Source: Zygnema cylindricum (lineage: Eukaryota > Streptophyta > Zygnematophyceae > Zygnematales > Zygnemataceae). From it: a stretch of 64,000 bases of DNA. The DNA lies in NCBI GenBank assembly GCA_037447655.1, contig JBBHKE010000768.1:1-64000 (forward strand), given 5' to 3'. Shown one piece after another: positions 11,701 to 22,603 of this stretch; position 1 is the first letter of the stretch, and each line of letters opens with the position of its first letter. The notes below the pieces were generated by a model that was not told the origin of the DNA, did no database searches, and worked only from the letters and a program-made list of their open reading frames with translations. Made by a program: the position numbers and the translations under genes.

Positions 11701-13912
11701 CATTTAATGAGAGAGAGCTGCTTGCTTCACTCTAGACCTATTGTTTTTACTTTCGTTTCGTTTCTTATTCGGAGAGAGAGAGAGAGGGAGGATTTGCAGA
11801 TTTTACGTACCGTCCCCTTGATTCTGTATACATCAACATACCTGCGATTTCGGTGGCACAATGGCACCCTTTCACAATTGCCAGCAGTCCTCTTGATGGC
11901 CGACGAAGTCTGAAGCTTATTGTGAAGCCAGTGGGATGGTGGACATCAAATCTTCAAGAATTTGTTGCTAAGGAACAGCCAGTGTGGATGCGAGTCGAGG
12001 GACCTTATGGACAGCCACAGGACTTTTTTGCCAAGTAAAGCCTTTTTTGCTTTTTTTCTTAACGTTGAGATGTTGCTGTATCACTTGAAAATTTTTGAAA
12101 TGGACCTGTGAACGGATGGATGCAAGAATGTTTTACCTTCATCCTCTGACGAAACTTATTTTTTGGGCCAGATATGATGCTTTAGTGCTCATCGCGGGTG
12201 GGAGCGGAATTACGCTGTTTCTTTCGTTGCTGGAGGATCTTCTCCACCGTTGTGAAAGGCAACAGAAGAAGTGATTACCTCTCCCTTTAACGCTTTTGAT
12301 TATGATTGCGGAATTTCATTCGTCTCTGGGTCTCCTTCTATGTATACACAATCAGAAAAATGAACACACAAACAGAAGACTGTTTCTGATTGCTCACTCT
12401 GTCCCTTTCACAGGTTGCCGTCAAGTGTGACCATGGTGTGGGTGGTAAAATCGTCAGCGGCTCTCCAAATACTTCAAGACCTTCGGGCAACTGCCATCTG
12501 CAGTCGGTATGGTTCTCAGGTCAACCTCAAAGTGCAGTTGTATGTGACGCAAGAGAGCTCCGTAGTGGCAGGAATGGATTACAATTCCGATCCACAAAAA
12601 GCAAATGTCGGTGGATTGGAAGTCATCATGGCCAATCATGCCTCAAGTTGCTGCCGGTGAGCTTCAGTGCGCTACTCACTGACTTTATTCGAATACTTGA
12701 ACTCCCAATGAAAATGTATATGCGTGTTAATCCGCCAAAAAGGCTCGAGTAAATGATCAACATGAGTGCTTGCTAGCCTCTTATTTTAGAGGACTCTTAT
12801 CCTAACATTCACAGTACGTCATGTGTTAGCCTAATGAAATTAGCATTACAGTAACGAGACTTACAATTAACTACAATGCACCATAGTGTCCATCTTTCCT
12901 CATCGCTTCCAATCACCGAAATCTTTGTTTTGATGCATTTACTGTATTTGGACAATCAGATAAGCGGTCTAATAAAGATACCGTTGTGTGCTTTTTTGTG
13001 TTGGAGCAGGACAAGAGCTGCTTTCTTCAATCATATTGTTGTTTGTTTCTGGAGGTGCCTTTTCCATGATGCTTGTGTTCACGCGTTGGGCATACGAAAG
13101 TGTGCCGGAATCGTGGGCACGTGGCTCGCTCCTGTTCCTGGCACTCATCCTCGGAACTCTCATTCCTTGTCTCATTGTAATATCTATTTGGTACGGAGTG
13201 CGCTACTTAAATCCTCCTTCTGCACTACCGAATTCCAAAGAAAGTACTCCGGAGAAGATGTCTAACGTCAGAGATGACAAGCTTTCATCTTTGGAGAATC
13301 CGGAAATCACTTACGGCAGTAGACCTAACTTTGAAGGTACATTTTCTTACCTTTTTTTTTTTACTTTCTTCCTAAAATGTGTACCGCCGAAGAAGATTTT
13401 CTTAGTCGTGTCGACTTGCTGTTGTAACTTCTTTTGAATACGTTTCGCATAAAACGTAATCAAATATTTTTCTGCATTCGGTGTTCTGTTCTTCAATTTA
13501 CAATCAGCATTACCCGAAGAAGATGACCTAGGAAAGACACAGAACCCGACAAATTGAGAAAAACAATAAGAATAAAGATGAGAGCGAAGAGAGCGAAGGA
13601 TAAAAATAAAAATTCGTCGAATTATGTTAATAAGCACTTCTACACCATCTACTGAAGAAGCAGAAAGAAGATGTTGCCGCTAACCTCTATGGACTTCTGT
13701 CACGTTGCAGAATTATTCAAGGATCTTTCCGGAAGCTTCTAGAGAATGACATCGGAGTGCTTTCCAGTGGGCCCGAGGGAATGGTGCGCGACGTGGCAGA
13801 GCAGTGCAAGAAACACAGCCGAGGCTTGGGCTTCGGGTCGGGCAGTCGCGTGTTCAATTCCACACGCTTAGTTTCCAGCTCTGATTGGACTCGTCATCAG
13901 AACCTGTACTAG
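8719..13912 (+). CDS. Ferric-chelate reductase (FRO-like), about 12 exons
   Basis: Predicted membrane flavocytochrome moving electrons from NADPH via FAD and two hemes to ferric or cupric ions. Exons inferred from frame and GT-AG sites: 8719-8744 (ATG), 9026-9161, 9306-9434, 10019-10188, 10419-10656, 11005-11139, 11293-11485, 11800-12034, 12172-12270, 12414-12656, about 13010-13336 and 13711-13912 (TAG). Phases agree from exon 1 through exon 10; the last two junctions do not close, so a microexon or other splice site is missing there. In order the protein shows N-terminal membrane segments, a heme region with KYHRW, LLHAVG and later YMHAGG histidines, FAD motif HPFTIASSP, NADPH motif GGSGIT, the late pair of membrane segments typical of plant FRO, and a C-terminal SSGPEGM motif. 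Total is about 710 residues, near the usual FRO length. No internal stop is seen, so it may be active. Exons 3 and 4 starts are the least certain of the early ones. Confidence 0.85.
8818..8953. repeat. Degenerate short tandem repeat in FRO intron 1
   Basis: About eight to ten degenerate copies of AAACATTCTCCTCC-like units lie in the first intron. Probably minisatellite slippage. Confidence 0.6.
9493..9650. repeat. CT/CCCTCT microsatellite in FRO intron 3
   Basis: A long pyrimidine tract made of CTCT and TCCCTC units lies in the intron between 9435 and 10018. Open frames across it (Arg-Gly or Ser-Leu repeats) are artefacts of the repeat. Confidence 0.9.
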
Positions 13913-14829
13913 TCGTTTGTACTTCGCAACAGTTTTTGAAAGTACAGGATGTCCAATTGATGCCCCACCGAATAAAGTACAGCCACCTGATGTTACTTTT
14001 GGAGTTTGCGTACGGTCAGCTGAGTTAACCGCATGAGTTTGCATCGTTCAAACGGACGTCTCGTACAACCTAGAAACCGCCGCATGAGCGGACGATTAGA
14101 AAAATATACCGTTCGTACCTATTATAAACCCGGCTAGGGATATTTCTGTGCTTCCGCAAATCACCCAATGGTCGGATGAGATGTGACCAATTAGGATTTT
14201 CCTTGATAGATAGTCCAAGAAAGTTACATGGAAGTTGTTTGCAATAATTTAAAATAATTCAAATTTTAAATAGTAGCTCTTTTCTGGTAACATACATTAC
14301 AGACTGGACGCGTGTAAAGCCAACTTGAATGATGGATTTGTGACTATACACTACAGATGTCTTGTATGGCGATGTTTCCCCGCTTGTTTCCTTACATGTT
14401 GTTGGATAATTTTCTTTGTTTTTCGCTTTTGGATATGTCCATTCAATTGTGTTTTTGGATGTTCATTTTATGCATTATAGGGTTCATGTAACATACTGCT
14501 CAACCAATTTCTGATGACTTTGTTTTGTTGCTAAAAACTTGGGGATGAGCGTAGTGGAAGATGGAACAAAAAGGGATGTTCGATTTCCTAGTAGGGTAAG
14601 ACGAGCACTCAAGATTAAAAAAAATGTGTAGCATTAGAGTGAAAATTACATATATTCAAGGGATTATAAAATATAAAGGCGAATCTGTTGATAAGTGAAA
14701 GTTGTGTGCTTATTACAAGGAGAAGAAAACTACTGATTATATTCCACTCAATCAAAGAACTAGCTCACTGATGAAACTTCCACTCGAAATACTAAGTAGC
14801 CGAATCAACCACAGTTGAAGATCAACTTC
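13913..14829. other. FRO 3' flank, nothing recognised
   Basis: AT-rich sequence after the FRO stop. No open frame of note and no repeat matched within the window; FRO 3' UTR and polyadenylation signals presumably lie in its first few hundred bases. Confidence 0.4.
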
Positions 14830-15563
14830 CCTCAACAGTTGGAAAAATATATTTCGCATCATTACACTGCTCATTGTGTTTTCTGCCGTGAGAAACATGT
14901 CCCTCTTTGGGGTGACAGCTAGAATGTTGAGGAGAGGCGTTTGATCACCAATCGTCTAACTATCTAACGTGAAACTATCCGATGTGATAGAGGCACCAGT
15001 GACCGTTGTCTCCATGTAACTTGCCGAATCGTTAGTTATCATAGCCTTAGTCACAGTCAAGAGACGAGTTCTCATGGCATCGTGGCGGGGTAACTTAAAT
15101 GACTCCCCTATCTCCCCAGTCTCCTCCATTGCTGCCTTGAATTAAGGGTCTTTTACTAGACTAAATGGTAAGCCCTTGACAAAGAATGCCTTGACCCATG
15201 TTTCATCTACCTGTTTTCTGATGTTTATCAAAAGCACCCGGATTTTCGTATGCACTCATTTCACTTTGTAGCTCGGGTTACACCCGACAAGATGGTTAGA
15301 TCCCGACAAGACTTGCAGTAAACTGGCCCAAATCGGATATTGTACGCTTTTTGTGAGTCGTGAGAGGCCTTGTCGGTTTCCACAAAACCTAACTTTGGCT
15401 CCATGTAATCCGGACATAAATTGCATGGCCTGATTCTTCCATTCTTCACATTTTCTAGAAGATGGTTCCTAATCCTAGTGGCTTGTGCACTGTACTGTAA
15501 CACAGATACATAATTTATTGTTCCTAAGTAGACCACCCCGTTGGAGCTACAACATGCTCGCAC
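14830..15563 (-). pseudogene. Relic hAT-type transposase (BED finger plus DUF659-like)
   Basis: Reading the minus strand from 15563, the frame shows TRIRNHLLENVKNGRIRPC, which matches the later half of a BED-type zinc finger as found in plant hAT transposases, followed by CNLC and CKSC pairs. Further down (about 15220-14850), with in-frame stops, comes a segment with FFVKGLPFSLVKDP, LPRHDAMRTRLL and a TSDSFTLDS...LLNILAVTPK block, the layout of the DUF659/hAT catalytic N-terminal region. At least two stops break it, so it is dead. It might represent the family that once mobilised the hAT MITEs at 336 and 3968, but no matching termini were found around it. Confidence 0.62.
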
Positions 15564-16253
15564 ACTGGTCCTCGAATCATAGGCATGACTGCCTTTAGGA
15601 AGGTTCGTGTAGGCTAAAGTGCGATTTCAATTGCGGCTCCAATGGGGCTTCAATGGCGACTACAATGGTGGCTTCGTGGCTTCCTGGTAAGGAAAAAACG
15701 TCAAAAAATTGACATCCAATTCCAATTTCTGCGCGAAAATAACGGAACCTCTTTTTTTTGAAAATTTTTCGTACATTCTATCTGTCCGTACAATTTCCGT
15801 CCGTACACTCCATCCATACACGAAAAAGTATACGAATTTAACGAAGAGTTCAAATTTAAATAAAAATAACGCGTATCGTAAAGTTTGAAATTTGTACGAA
15901 TGAAAACTCTATGTTTCTAATACACCTTCTGCGTTAAGGGAGTGTCCCGCCCTACCTTGTCAAAAATGTTGCGTTCGGCCCAACGACCAAAAACCTCACC
16001 ACTAACACCGTGCGTGGAGAAACCACATTTGAGTGGGATATAGTTTTTAATTACTAAGGGTAAGATTTCATTAGAGGAAAAGTGGGGTTGTTTATCGAGC
16101 CTTGTGTGTTTTACGCAAAGCTCGATTTTTTTTTGTGAAACGAAACATGTTTACTCGATAAATGTTCGGATGCTCCAATATTATACGCCTAAGTATTGAC
16201 CGTTGGATGTTTCGGTTTTCAAATCCTCGAAAAAATTGCACAAATCATCCTAC
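15564..16253. other. Intergenic, nothing recognised
   Basis: No gene. 15620-15690 has a few short GGCTNCAATGG-type repeats; 15770-15930 is rich in CGTAC words. Confidence 0.4.
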
Positions 16254-16311
16254 GTGAAGAAACTCTCCTCGCTAGATGAATAAACTCTCCTCGCGAGGAG
16301 AGTTGCTTCAC
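16254..16311. repeat. Nested inverted repeats centred on TCGCGA
   Basis: 16283-16304 is a perfect 22-bp palindrome (AACTCTCCTCG / CGAGGAGAGTT). In addition GTGAAGAAACTCTCCTCGC (16254-16272) is inverted at 16293-16311 with one mismatch. The same CCTCGCGAGG centre is seen at 5771-5816, suggesting a shared element end. Confidence 0.75.
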
Positions 16312-16829
16312 ACGGGTCATGTACCATTGGTACACCGTGAAAAAGCAAAAAACTATCCACTTCGAACAGGCGATCATATGCCTACACTTCGTAAAGACCA
16401 TGTGCTTCTTGCCATGCTAGATGTAGGTCTACTGAAGTTATCCTCGCACGCTCCGTTTGACATCCATCGACCTTCAAAGTTTGCCACATCTTTTGTAAAT
16501 TTTGTTTCAAATTTTGATTTCCATTTTCAAAATAAAAAATCTGGCCGCAATGTTTTCGCACGAATCAATAACTACCTCCGCTGGTAACAAATATTACATT
16601 CACATTTTGCGTTTGAAGAATATTTTTAGATTTTCATAATGTAAACACTATCATAGGTGGCACCGATCATAATTAGGAAAGGTTGTTTACAGGCTCGACA
16701 AAATAGAGTAGACTGCCAGTCTTGTGTACAAACGTGTCTGTAGGTTTATTGGGACCGCCTAATGGAATCGAGGCATAAGGGTGACCGTACGTTCACTGGC
16801 ATCGGCTAGTGGAATTGAGGCCTAAGGGT

Positions 16830-17460
16830 GAAGTTGCGTCGGAAGAGATGTGAGGTTATTTACAAAAATTTGAACTTATCCATACTACTCCGTACATTTT
16901 ATTTTGTTCTTATCCGCTAACAACATTAAACAAAACCTTTACAATATTATCCAAAGGTCCGGGAGGTAACAATCACCGTTATTTTTGTGGGAAGCATTCA
17001 GTTCAAAAGTTTGGTGATGTACTATTTACAAAAAACATTAAGCCCCGACACGCTGGATAATGAGCATACGTGTCAGGATGGCAACCAATATAAATCAAAT
17101 AATTTTTCAATGGATGTATACATCAAAAATCCCAACCAAAAACAGAAAAGAAATCTCGTAATGCTCTTTTGTCACACTATTTTAGTTTGCGCCTATACCT
17201 TATACAGTTTCCGACAATGCTCATGCGTTTGGCAAAAAAATAGGAACCCTAAAAAAATGAGTCGGTATTTGACAAAACGTTTGCAAAGAGTACAAAAGTT
17301 GTGTTGTACGATGACCTTGTACGTACGTAAATGATACGCTAAAGAAGATTTTTGGTTAATGTGAAAATCATTCACAATTTTCTATATTTGATATTTATTT
17401 ATGTGGTACCACTAAATTATGAAAACGTGGATTACAAACATTGCGCGATAGAACATCGTG
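16830..17460. repeat. Dispersed repeat, inverse copy of 3600-5080 interior
   Basis: Long stretches match the 3600-3960 and 4804-5080 sequence in reverse orientation, including CAAAGAGTACAAAAGTTGTG and the CGACACG...TGAGCATACGTGTC block. This copy lacks the hAT MITE, confirming the MITE as a later insertion in the other copy. No coding. Confidence 0.6.
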
Positions 17461-17511
17461 CATAATGCAGCAACCTGTAATGTTGTCGGTAGTACATCGC
17501 TCAAAATTCAG

Positions 17512-17640
17512 CAACCCTGTTGCAATTCTGTGTCATCTATTGGACTACAAAATTCAGGAAGCCTCTAAGCAATTTTAACTAGCCCACTTTCAACTACAAC
17601 CACTGCTACCCTAGCAGACAAATTGTCAACCTGATAATTT
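17512..17640 (-). repeat. LTR 3'-end fragment of element E
   Basis: On the minus strand, GGGTAGCAGTGGTTGTAGTT...TTCCTGAATTTTGTAGTC matches the LTR 3' end of the related minus element at 35480-35620. It directly follows the truncated RT frame at about 17650. Confidence 0.65.
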
Positions 17641-17649
17641 GAGTAATTA

Positions 17650-18300
17650 TTTCCCCCCTATCTCTTTCCAATTGAATTCCCCAAAATGTATTTTGCCTCC
17701 CCTAAATCCTTCATATCAAATCTGCCCCTAAGATCTTTCTTTAGCCTATTGATCTTCTCCAAAGACTTGCTTAACACAAGCAGATCATCCACATAAATTG
17801 CAATAAAAATGACACCATTCTCATCTTCGAACATATAGATAGAATGGTCGGAGCTAAATCCGAATATATCCCTGATCGGTGAGAAACTCATCTAGTTTCT
17901 TATTCCACTTTCGGGGAGCCTGCTTCAGTCCATATAAGGATTTTATTAGCCTGCAGACTTTGCTCTCTTCTCCTTCTTCCAGCAACCCCTCGGGTTGCCT
18001 CATGAAAATTTCTTCCTCTAACTCACCATTAAGAAAAGCTGTCTTAATGTCTATCTGGTGGATTTCTATGATTTTCGCTGCTGCCAGACTGAGGAGTATC
18101 CTTACTGAGGGAAACCGAACAACTGGAGCAAAGGTCTCCTCATAGTCAATCCCCTCTTTTTGAGTGAACCCTTTTGCTACCAATCGAGCCTTATATCTCT
18201 CAAGGTATTATCTGGGTTCAGTTTCAGTTTAAACACCCATTTGCAACCAATCAGTTTTTTGTCTGGAGGACAGTCCACTAATTCCCAAGTTTACTTGCTT
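17650..18300 (-). pseudogene. Copia reverse transcriptase, second (downstream) tandem copy in E
   Basis: Restarts at the conserved ELVDCPPD region near 18290 immediately after the first copy reaches its YVDDLLVLSK motif, and runs through VAKGFTQKEG, FAPVVRFPSVR, LKQAPRKWNKKLDE to a second YVDDLLVLSKSLEKINRL and GEAKYILG, stopping at about 17650. Frames are broken (stops near 17890 and 18190). The active-site YVDD is intact. The part after YILG, including RNase H, is absent. It differs in sequence from the first copy, so it is not a recent simple duplication. Confidence 0.85.
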
Positions 18301-19019
18301 AAGACCAACAAATCATCCACATAAAAAGCAATAAATATCACTCCATTCTCATCCTCAAATAAATATATAGAGTGATCTGAACTAATTCTGATATACCCCA
18401 AATCGGTCAAAAATTCGTCGAGCTTTATATTCCATTGTCGCGGGGCTTGCTTAAGCCCATAGAGTGATTTTATCAGTTTGCAAACTTTGTTTTCTTCCCC
18501 ACTTTCCAAGAATCCTTCCGGTTGCCTCATGTAAGTTTCTTCTTCCAACTCTCTGTGCAAAAAGGTCATTTTAATATCCAATTGGTGGATTTCCATATCC
18601 TCCGCTGCGGCTATACTTAAAAGGATTCTAACTGAAGGAAATCTGACTATAGGTGCAAAGGTTTCTTCGTAGTCTATCCCCTCTTTCTAAGTATAACCTT
18701 TTGCAACTAACCTAGCTTTGTACCTCTCAATGGTATTATCGTGGTTTAATTTAAGTTTAAACACCCACTTACATCTGATTGGTTTTCGGTCTGGTGGACA
18801 ATCTACCAACTCCCATGTATTGGCTTCCATGATAGAGGCCATTTCTTCATTTATAGTTGTGATCCTGCGGCTACTTTCTAGGGTGTTTATGGCCTCTAAG
18901 TATGTCTGAGGTTCATTCGGGTGAGACATCTTTGTGAGTTGGTTATTTACTTGTCTTTCTTGAGGTCGTTTTCTAGTTTTTCTTCCTCCTTCAAAATCGA
19001 AAACCGGTATAGAAGGCAT
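18300..19019 (-). pseudogene. Copia reverse transcriptase, first tandem copy in E
   Basis: Minus-strand frames give the linker region before RT (MASIMEANTWELVDCPPDRK), CKWVFKLKLNHDNTIERYK, then MEIHQLDIK, LYGLKQAPRQWNIKLDE and FYVDDLLVLSK. It ends at the YVDD motif where the second copy begins. A stop near 18687 and a frameshift near 18600 break the frame. Confidence 0.85.
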
Positions 19020-19375
19020 CCTTGGGTTTCGTTTAGGAAGATATTTAGCTCCCCTATCTTCTAATTTCGGTGTCTCATCAAATCCTCATCGGTTTCCACT
19101 TCGTATTGTGGCCTTGCCTTAGATGTTGTCCTTTCCTCCTCTTTTGGTAGATCTGCAGATTTTTCTTTTTCTCCCTCTTCCTTCTCTTCATTTTCAAAGT
19201 CAAAGTCAAAAAACTGATCTGTTTCAAATCTGATTTTGACTTCATTATTATATTTGAATGGATCAATGGACTTCTCTTCATTCATCACCACTATGTGTTT
19301 CACCAAAATTATATCTCATTTTTTCAAGTCATACACTCGGTATCCTTTTGCGCTCTCATCATATCCCACAAGATA

Positions 19376-20761
19376 TCATGGCTTCCCTCTCCCCTCTAAC
19401 TTCCATTTAGTCTTATCGGAATCCAAAGTGTAGACTTGACTTCCGAACACTCTCAAACTAGACAAATCATGTTTTCTTCTTGACCACCTCTCATACGGAG
19501 TTTCCTCCCTATTTATTGAAGTTATAACTCTATTTTTTATGAAATTAGCATAGTTCATAGACTCCGCCCAAAAGCGCAACCCTATCCTCTTATCTGTTAA
19601 CATACTTCTGTACATATCTCCTAAAGTTCTATTCACTCTTTGTGCTACTCCATTTTGTTCCGGATTATAGGGAACATTATTCACATGATGAATTCCTTCT
19701 TCTTTAAGATATTATTCAAATTCCCTTGAGGTGTATTCTTTCCCATTATCACTTCTTATCTCTTTTATTGAGGTTTCGTGTAGTTTTTCACTCCATACTT
19801 TATACTCTTTGAAACATCTCAATACCTCTGACTTATGTCTAAGAAAGTATACCTTCGTGAATCTTGATCAATCATCTGTGATAGTTAACACCCACCTCTT
19901 CCCCCCAAGTGAAGCATATCTAGCAGGTCCCCAAACATCTGTGTGAATTAGATCTTATACTTTCTCTCTCCTAAATATGGTTGCCTTTAGAAATGGAATT
20001 CTATGAATTTTCCTTTGTGCACATCCACTGCAATCATCATCATCCTCAAAAGTAATACCTTTCACTATTCCCATTTTCTTCATTTTCTTTAATCTATCTA
20101 GATGCACATGCCCTAAACTTTTGTGCCAAAGCATCATCTCATATGCACACGAATAGAGAACTTTATTTTCATAGCAAAAAACATTTCTGAACATTCCTTG
20201 ACTGCCCTTCTCAGCTATGAAATAAACCTCATTATCAAAGCTTGCTGTGAAGATTCCTTTCCTAGTTCCCGTTTCAAACTCCTTTTCATCTAGGACAGCT
20301 GTTGAGACCAAGTTCTTACTAAACTGGGGAATGTAAAGAACGTATGAGAGTGTTACAATTGAGGCCTTTCCATCAAGTAGAACCTTCAAGTGAATAGTTC
20401 CAACAAGACTTGTTCTTTCTACTCTACCATCTCCGTACTCTATCTCAACTGTTGGGATCTTTCTCAATTTAGTGAACAACCTTTTATATTTGCACATATG
20501 CATTGAGGCCCCTGAGTCAATGATCCACCCATCTTCAGGTGGATCCCTCTTACCTCCGAAAGCACCCTTTTGTCTTCGTGGAATGTCAACATGTTTTTTA
20601 GTGTTTTTCGGATTAAGAAGAAGCTCCTCTCCCTGTTCAATTTCTTGGTTCTCTTGCTCATCATGAACTTGAGTTAGGATAGCCTTTTTCTTTCCTCCAT
20701 TTCTTGAGGTCCCTTGCCCAACTTTTAGTCCAAGATCTGCAAGTTTGCCACAATTTTCCAT
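19376..20761 (-). pseudogene. Copia protease and integrase of E
   Basis: The 268-codon frame 20761-19955 begins near the end of a degenerate gag zinc knuckle (QGHYMENC just upstream), then carries the aspartic protease motif IIDSGASMHMC, the pre-integrase block LWHKSLGHVHLDRLKKM and the zinc CSGCAQRK. The integrase core continues with stops; the frame 19684-19376 has YNPEQNGVAQRVNRTLGD, RFWAESMNYANFIKNRV and the downstream VFGSQVYTLD. In-frame stops near 19700 and 19950 and further breaks toward 19061 make it non-functional. Confidence 0.88.
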
Positions 20762-21709
20762 ATAGTGTCCTTGTTTCTTGCAGAAGTGATATAATCCTCC
20801 TCGAGATGTTCCTCTCCCCTGTCTATCAAATCTGCCACCTCCTTGTCCTCTTCCTTCAAAAATTGGATAGGGATCTTTCTCTCTCTCCTCATCACGCTTC
20901 CGCTAATCAGCTCCTGCAGACTTGGACTCCCTCTCCTAAGCTCTATGGTGTTTTCTTTCACTAAAATCATTTCCACTGTGTCATCCCAATTCAAATTGTT
21001 ATCTCTTATGTCATGTAATTGATTAATGATACTCTCATACTCTTCAGGTAGTTTAATCATTAATGTGTTCACTCTTTATCTCTCAGACCATAAGTTACCT
21101 GCACTCTTTAGCTCTCCAAATAATGCTCCTAAATCATTGCAATAATTATTCATGCTTCCTCCCTTATAAGTATAAGCTCAAACCTTGTTTTTTGCCAACT
21201 GTTGCTGCAACAATGATCCACTCTTATATTTGTTAACTAGTGATATCTCAATCTAAGATGAAGATTTGACATGTATATGGGAAATGGCAATGCCCTTTGC
21301 TACTTTTTTAAGAATTAAGAGCTTAACAACCTTGTCTTTGTAGTTTTACTTTTCATACTCTGATATTTCGATCTGAACCCTTGTCGCCGTTGTTGGTGGT
21401 GCTGCTGCTGGTATAGCCATTGGCAATGGTGTCACTTGAGTTGCAACTCCTCTCATTTCTCCGTCCATGACAATCTCCTCTCCTTCCTCATCTTCATCCT
21501 CAGTGAAAGTGGCAGCTGTTCTACCTACTGTAGAGGCGTAGGTGCCTAAAAAATGTGTTCCTCCAAATCCAAGTGGAGGTGGGTATGAAACTTGTCCGGA
21601 CACTATGCCCCATACGTGTTTCTCAAATAGTTCTCCCTCCATCATCATTTCCCAATAAAGATAGTCAGATCCATCAAATATGGGCACCCTAGAGGGTAGG
21701 CCCATAACT
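20725..21709 (-). pseudogene. Copia gag of E
   Basis: Starts at the PBS-overlapping QVMGLPSRVPIFDGSDYLYW (about 21714 leftward) and continues with stops through the MNTLMIKLPEEYESIINQLHD segment (21072-20725), which is the UBN2/gag-polypeptide region of Copia elements. The middle is disrupted. Confidence 0.8.
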
Positions 21710-22300
21710 TGCAATTTTGTGGTCTCTATTGACCCAGAGAATGAGCAGCCTATGTAAAGCCTCTAGGTTAATATTTGCCCCTTCTAATTTCTCGCTGAAT
21801 AAGTGCCGCCCAGGCACAAAAATATTCTGACTACTTTCACCCCTGTGAGGACAAGACTCTGTTTAGTCAAATGCAAAAAGAATCAGTGAATTCGCTCCCC
21901 TGAGTAGTAAGTTATGGCTAGTCAAAGATGACCTTTATAGTTACAAGCTCTCTTAGAGAGAGGTACCTAAATTTCACTAAGTCCTAGTCAGCCTACTTAC
22001 GATTACGTACAACTAAACCGTAGTCCAATAGAAACACTTCATAGTACAAGAAGGTACATTAGAAGATGTACTTATTGTACGGCTATTGTACGACATGGCT
22101 TTCAAAGTGACGTCGTGAAAACGGAAGCCATGGTTTCTCCTCCCATCTTCTCCGGTATCCAATAGTATGGTGCCACGTGGCGTCGCGTGACGCTATCCTC
22201 AAAGGCCGCCGAAAGTTAATTGCGGATGGCGGCTGCAATTGTGGCCGTCCGATCATTTGTATTTATGCGGCTTCGATTCGCTTCCATGCATGAATTGATT
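21710..22300 (-). repeat. 5' LTR of Copia element E
   Basis: Minus-strand LTR ending ...AAAATTGCA at 21710, directly followed by the PBS AGTTATGGGCCTACC. It is related to the C-family LTR through GATTCTTTTTGC, CTCAGGGGAGC and GAGAGCTTGT blocks. The left limit (about 22300) is approximate. Confidence 0.65.
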
Positions 22301-22391
22301 AATGTGTGTTTTTGTTAGTCTGCTGCAAATTAGTCCGTTTAATAAATAGATAAATATGCGTGAAATGTAATAAGTATTTCGTTTCGTTTGT

Positions 22392-22460
22392 GCCTAAATG
22401 GATATGGCTTAGGTCTAGATAGTAGTCCGAAGACCCCGGTTCAAATCCGGCTAAAGGTAG
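22392..22460 (+). repeat. tRNA-like relic, possible SINE head
   Basis: A perfect B-box GGTTCAAATCC (22438-22448) lies in a CCGG-TTCAAAT-CCGG hairpin like a T-arm. Upstream, GGTCT and AGACC could form an anticodon-like stem, and GGATATGGCTTAGG resembles a weak D-arm. The acceptor ends pair poorly, so it is not a functional tRNA. A tRNA-derived SINE fragment is the likeliest reading. Confidence 0.5.
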
Positions 22461-22603
22461 TATTTTGCTACAAATTGTAAAATACCTTCTATTTCATTCT
22501 GCCTCCTTCTAAATGACGCGACAGCCATGGCGTGCCTTTGGTTCTCTCTTTCTCTCTCTTTACATTCTAACTAAAACATAGAAGTGAACTATTAATTACC
22601 TTT

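Larger units (their letters stand above)
17512..22300 (-). mobile_element. Copia element E (minus), internally rearranged
   Basis: Minus-strand Ty1/Copia element with 5' LTR at about 22300-21710, PBS from 21709, gag, protease, integrase and reverse transcriptase in normal order, then only a short LTR 3' end (17640-17512). RNase H and most of the 3' LTR are missing. The reverse transcriptase part is present twice in tandem. The 5' limit of the LTR is approximate and no TSD was identified. Confidence 0.8.

Noticed and set aside
22392-22460. Functional tRNA gene
   Set aside because: Good B-box but poor acceptor pairing and an oversized anticodon loop; treated as a relic.
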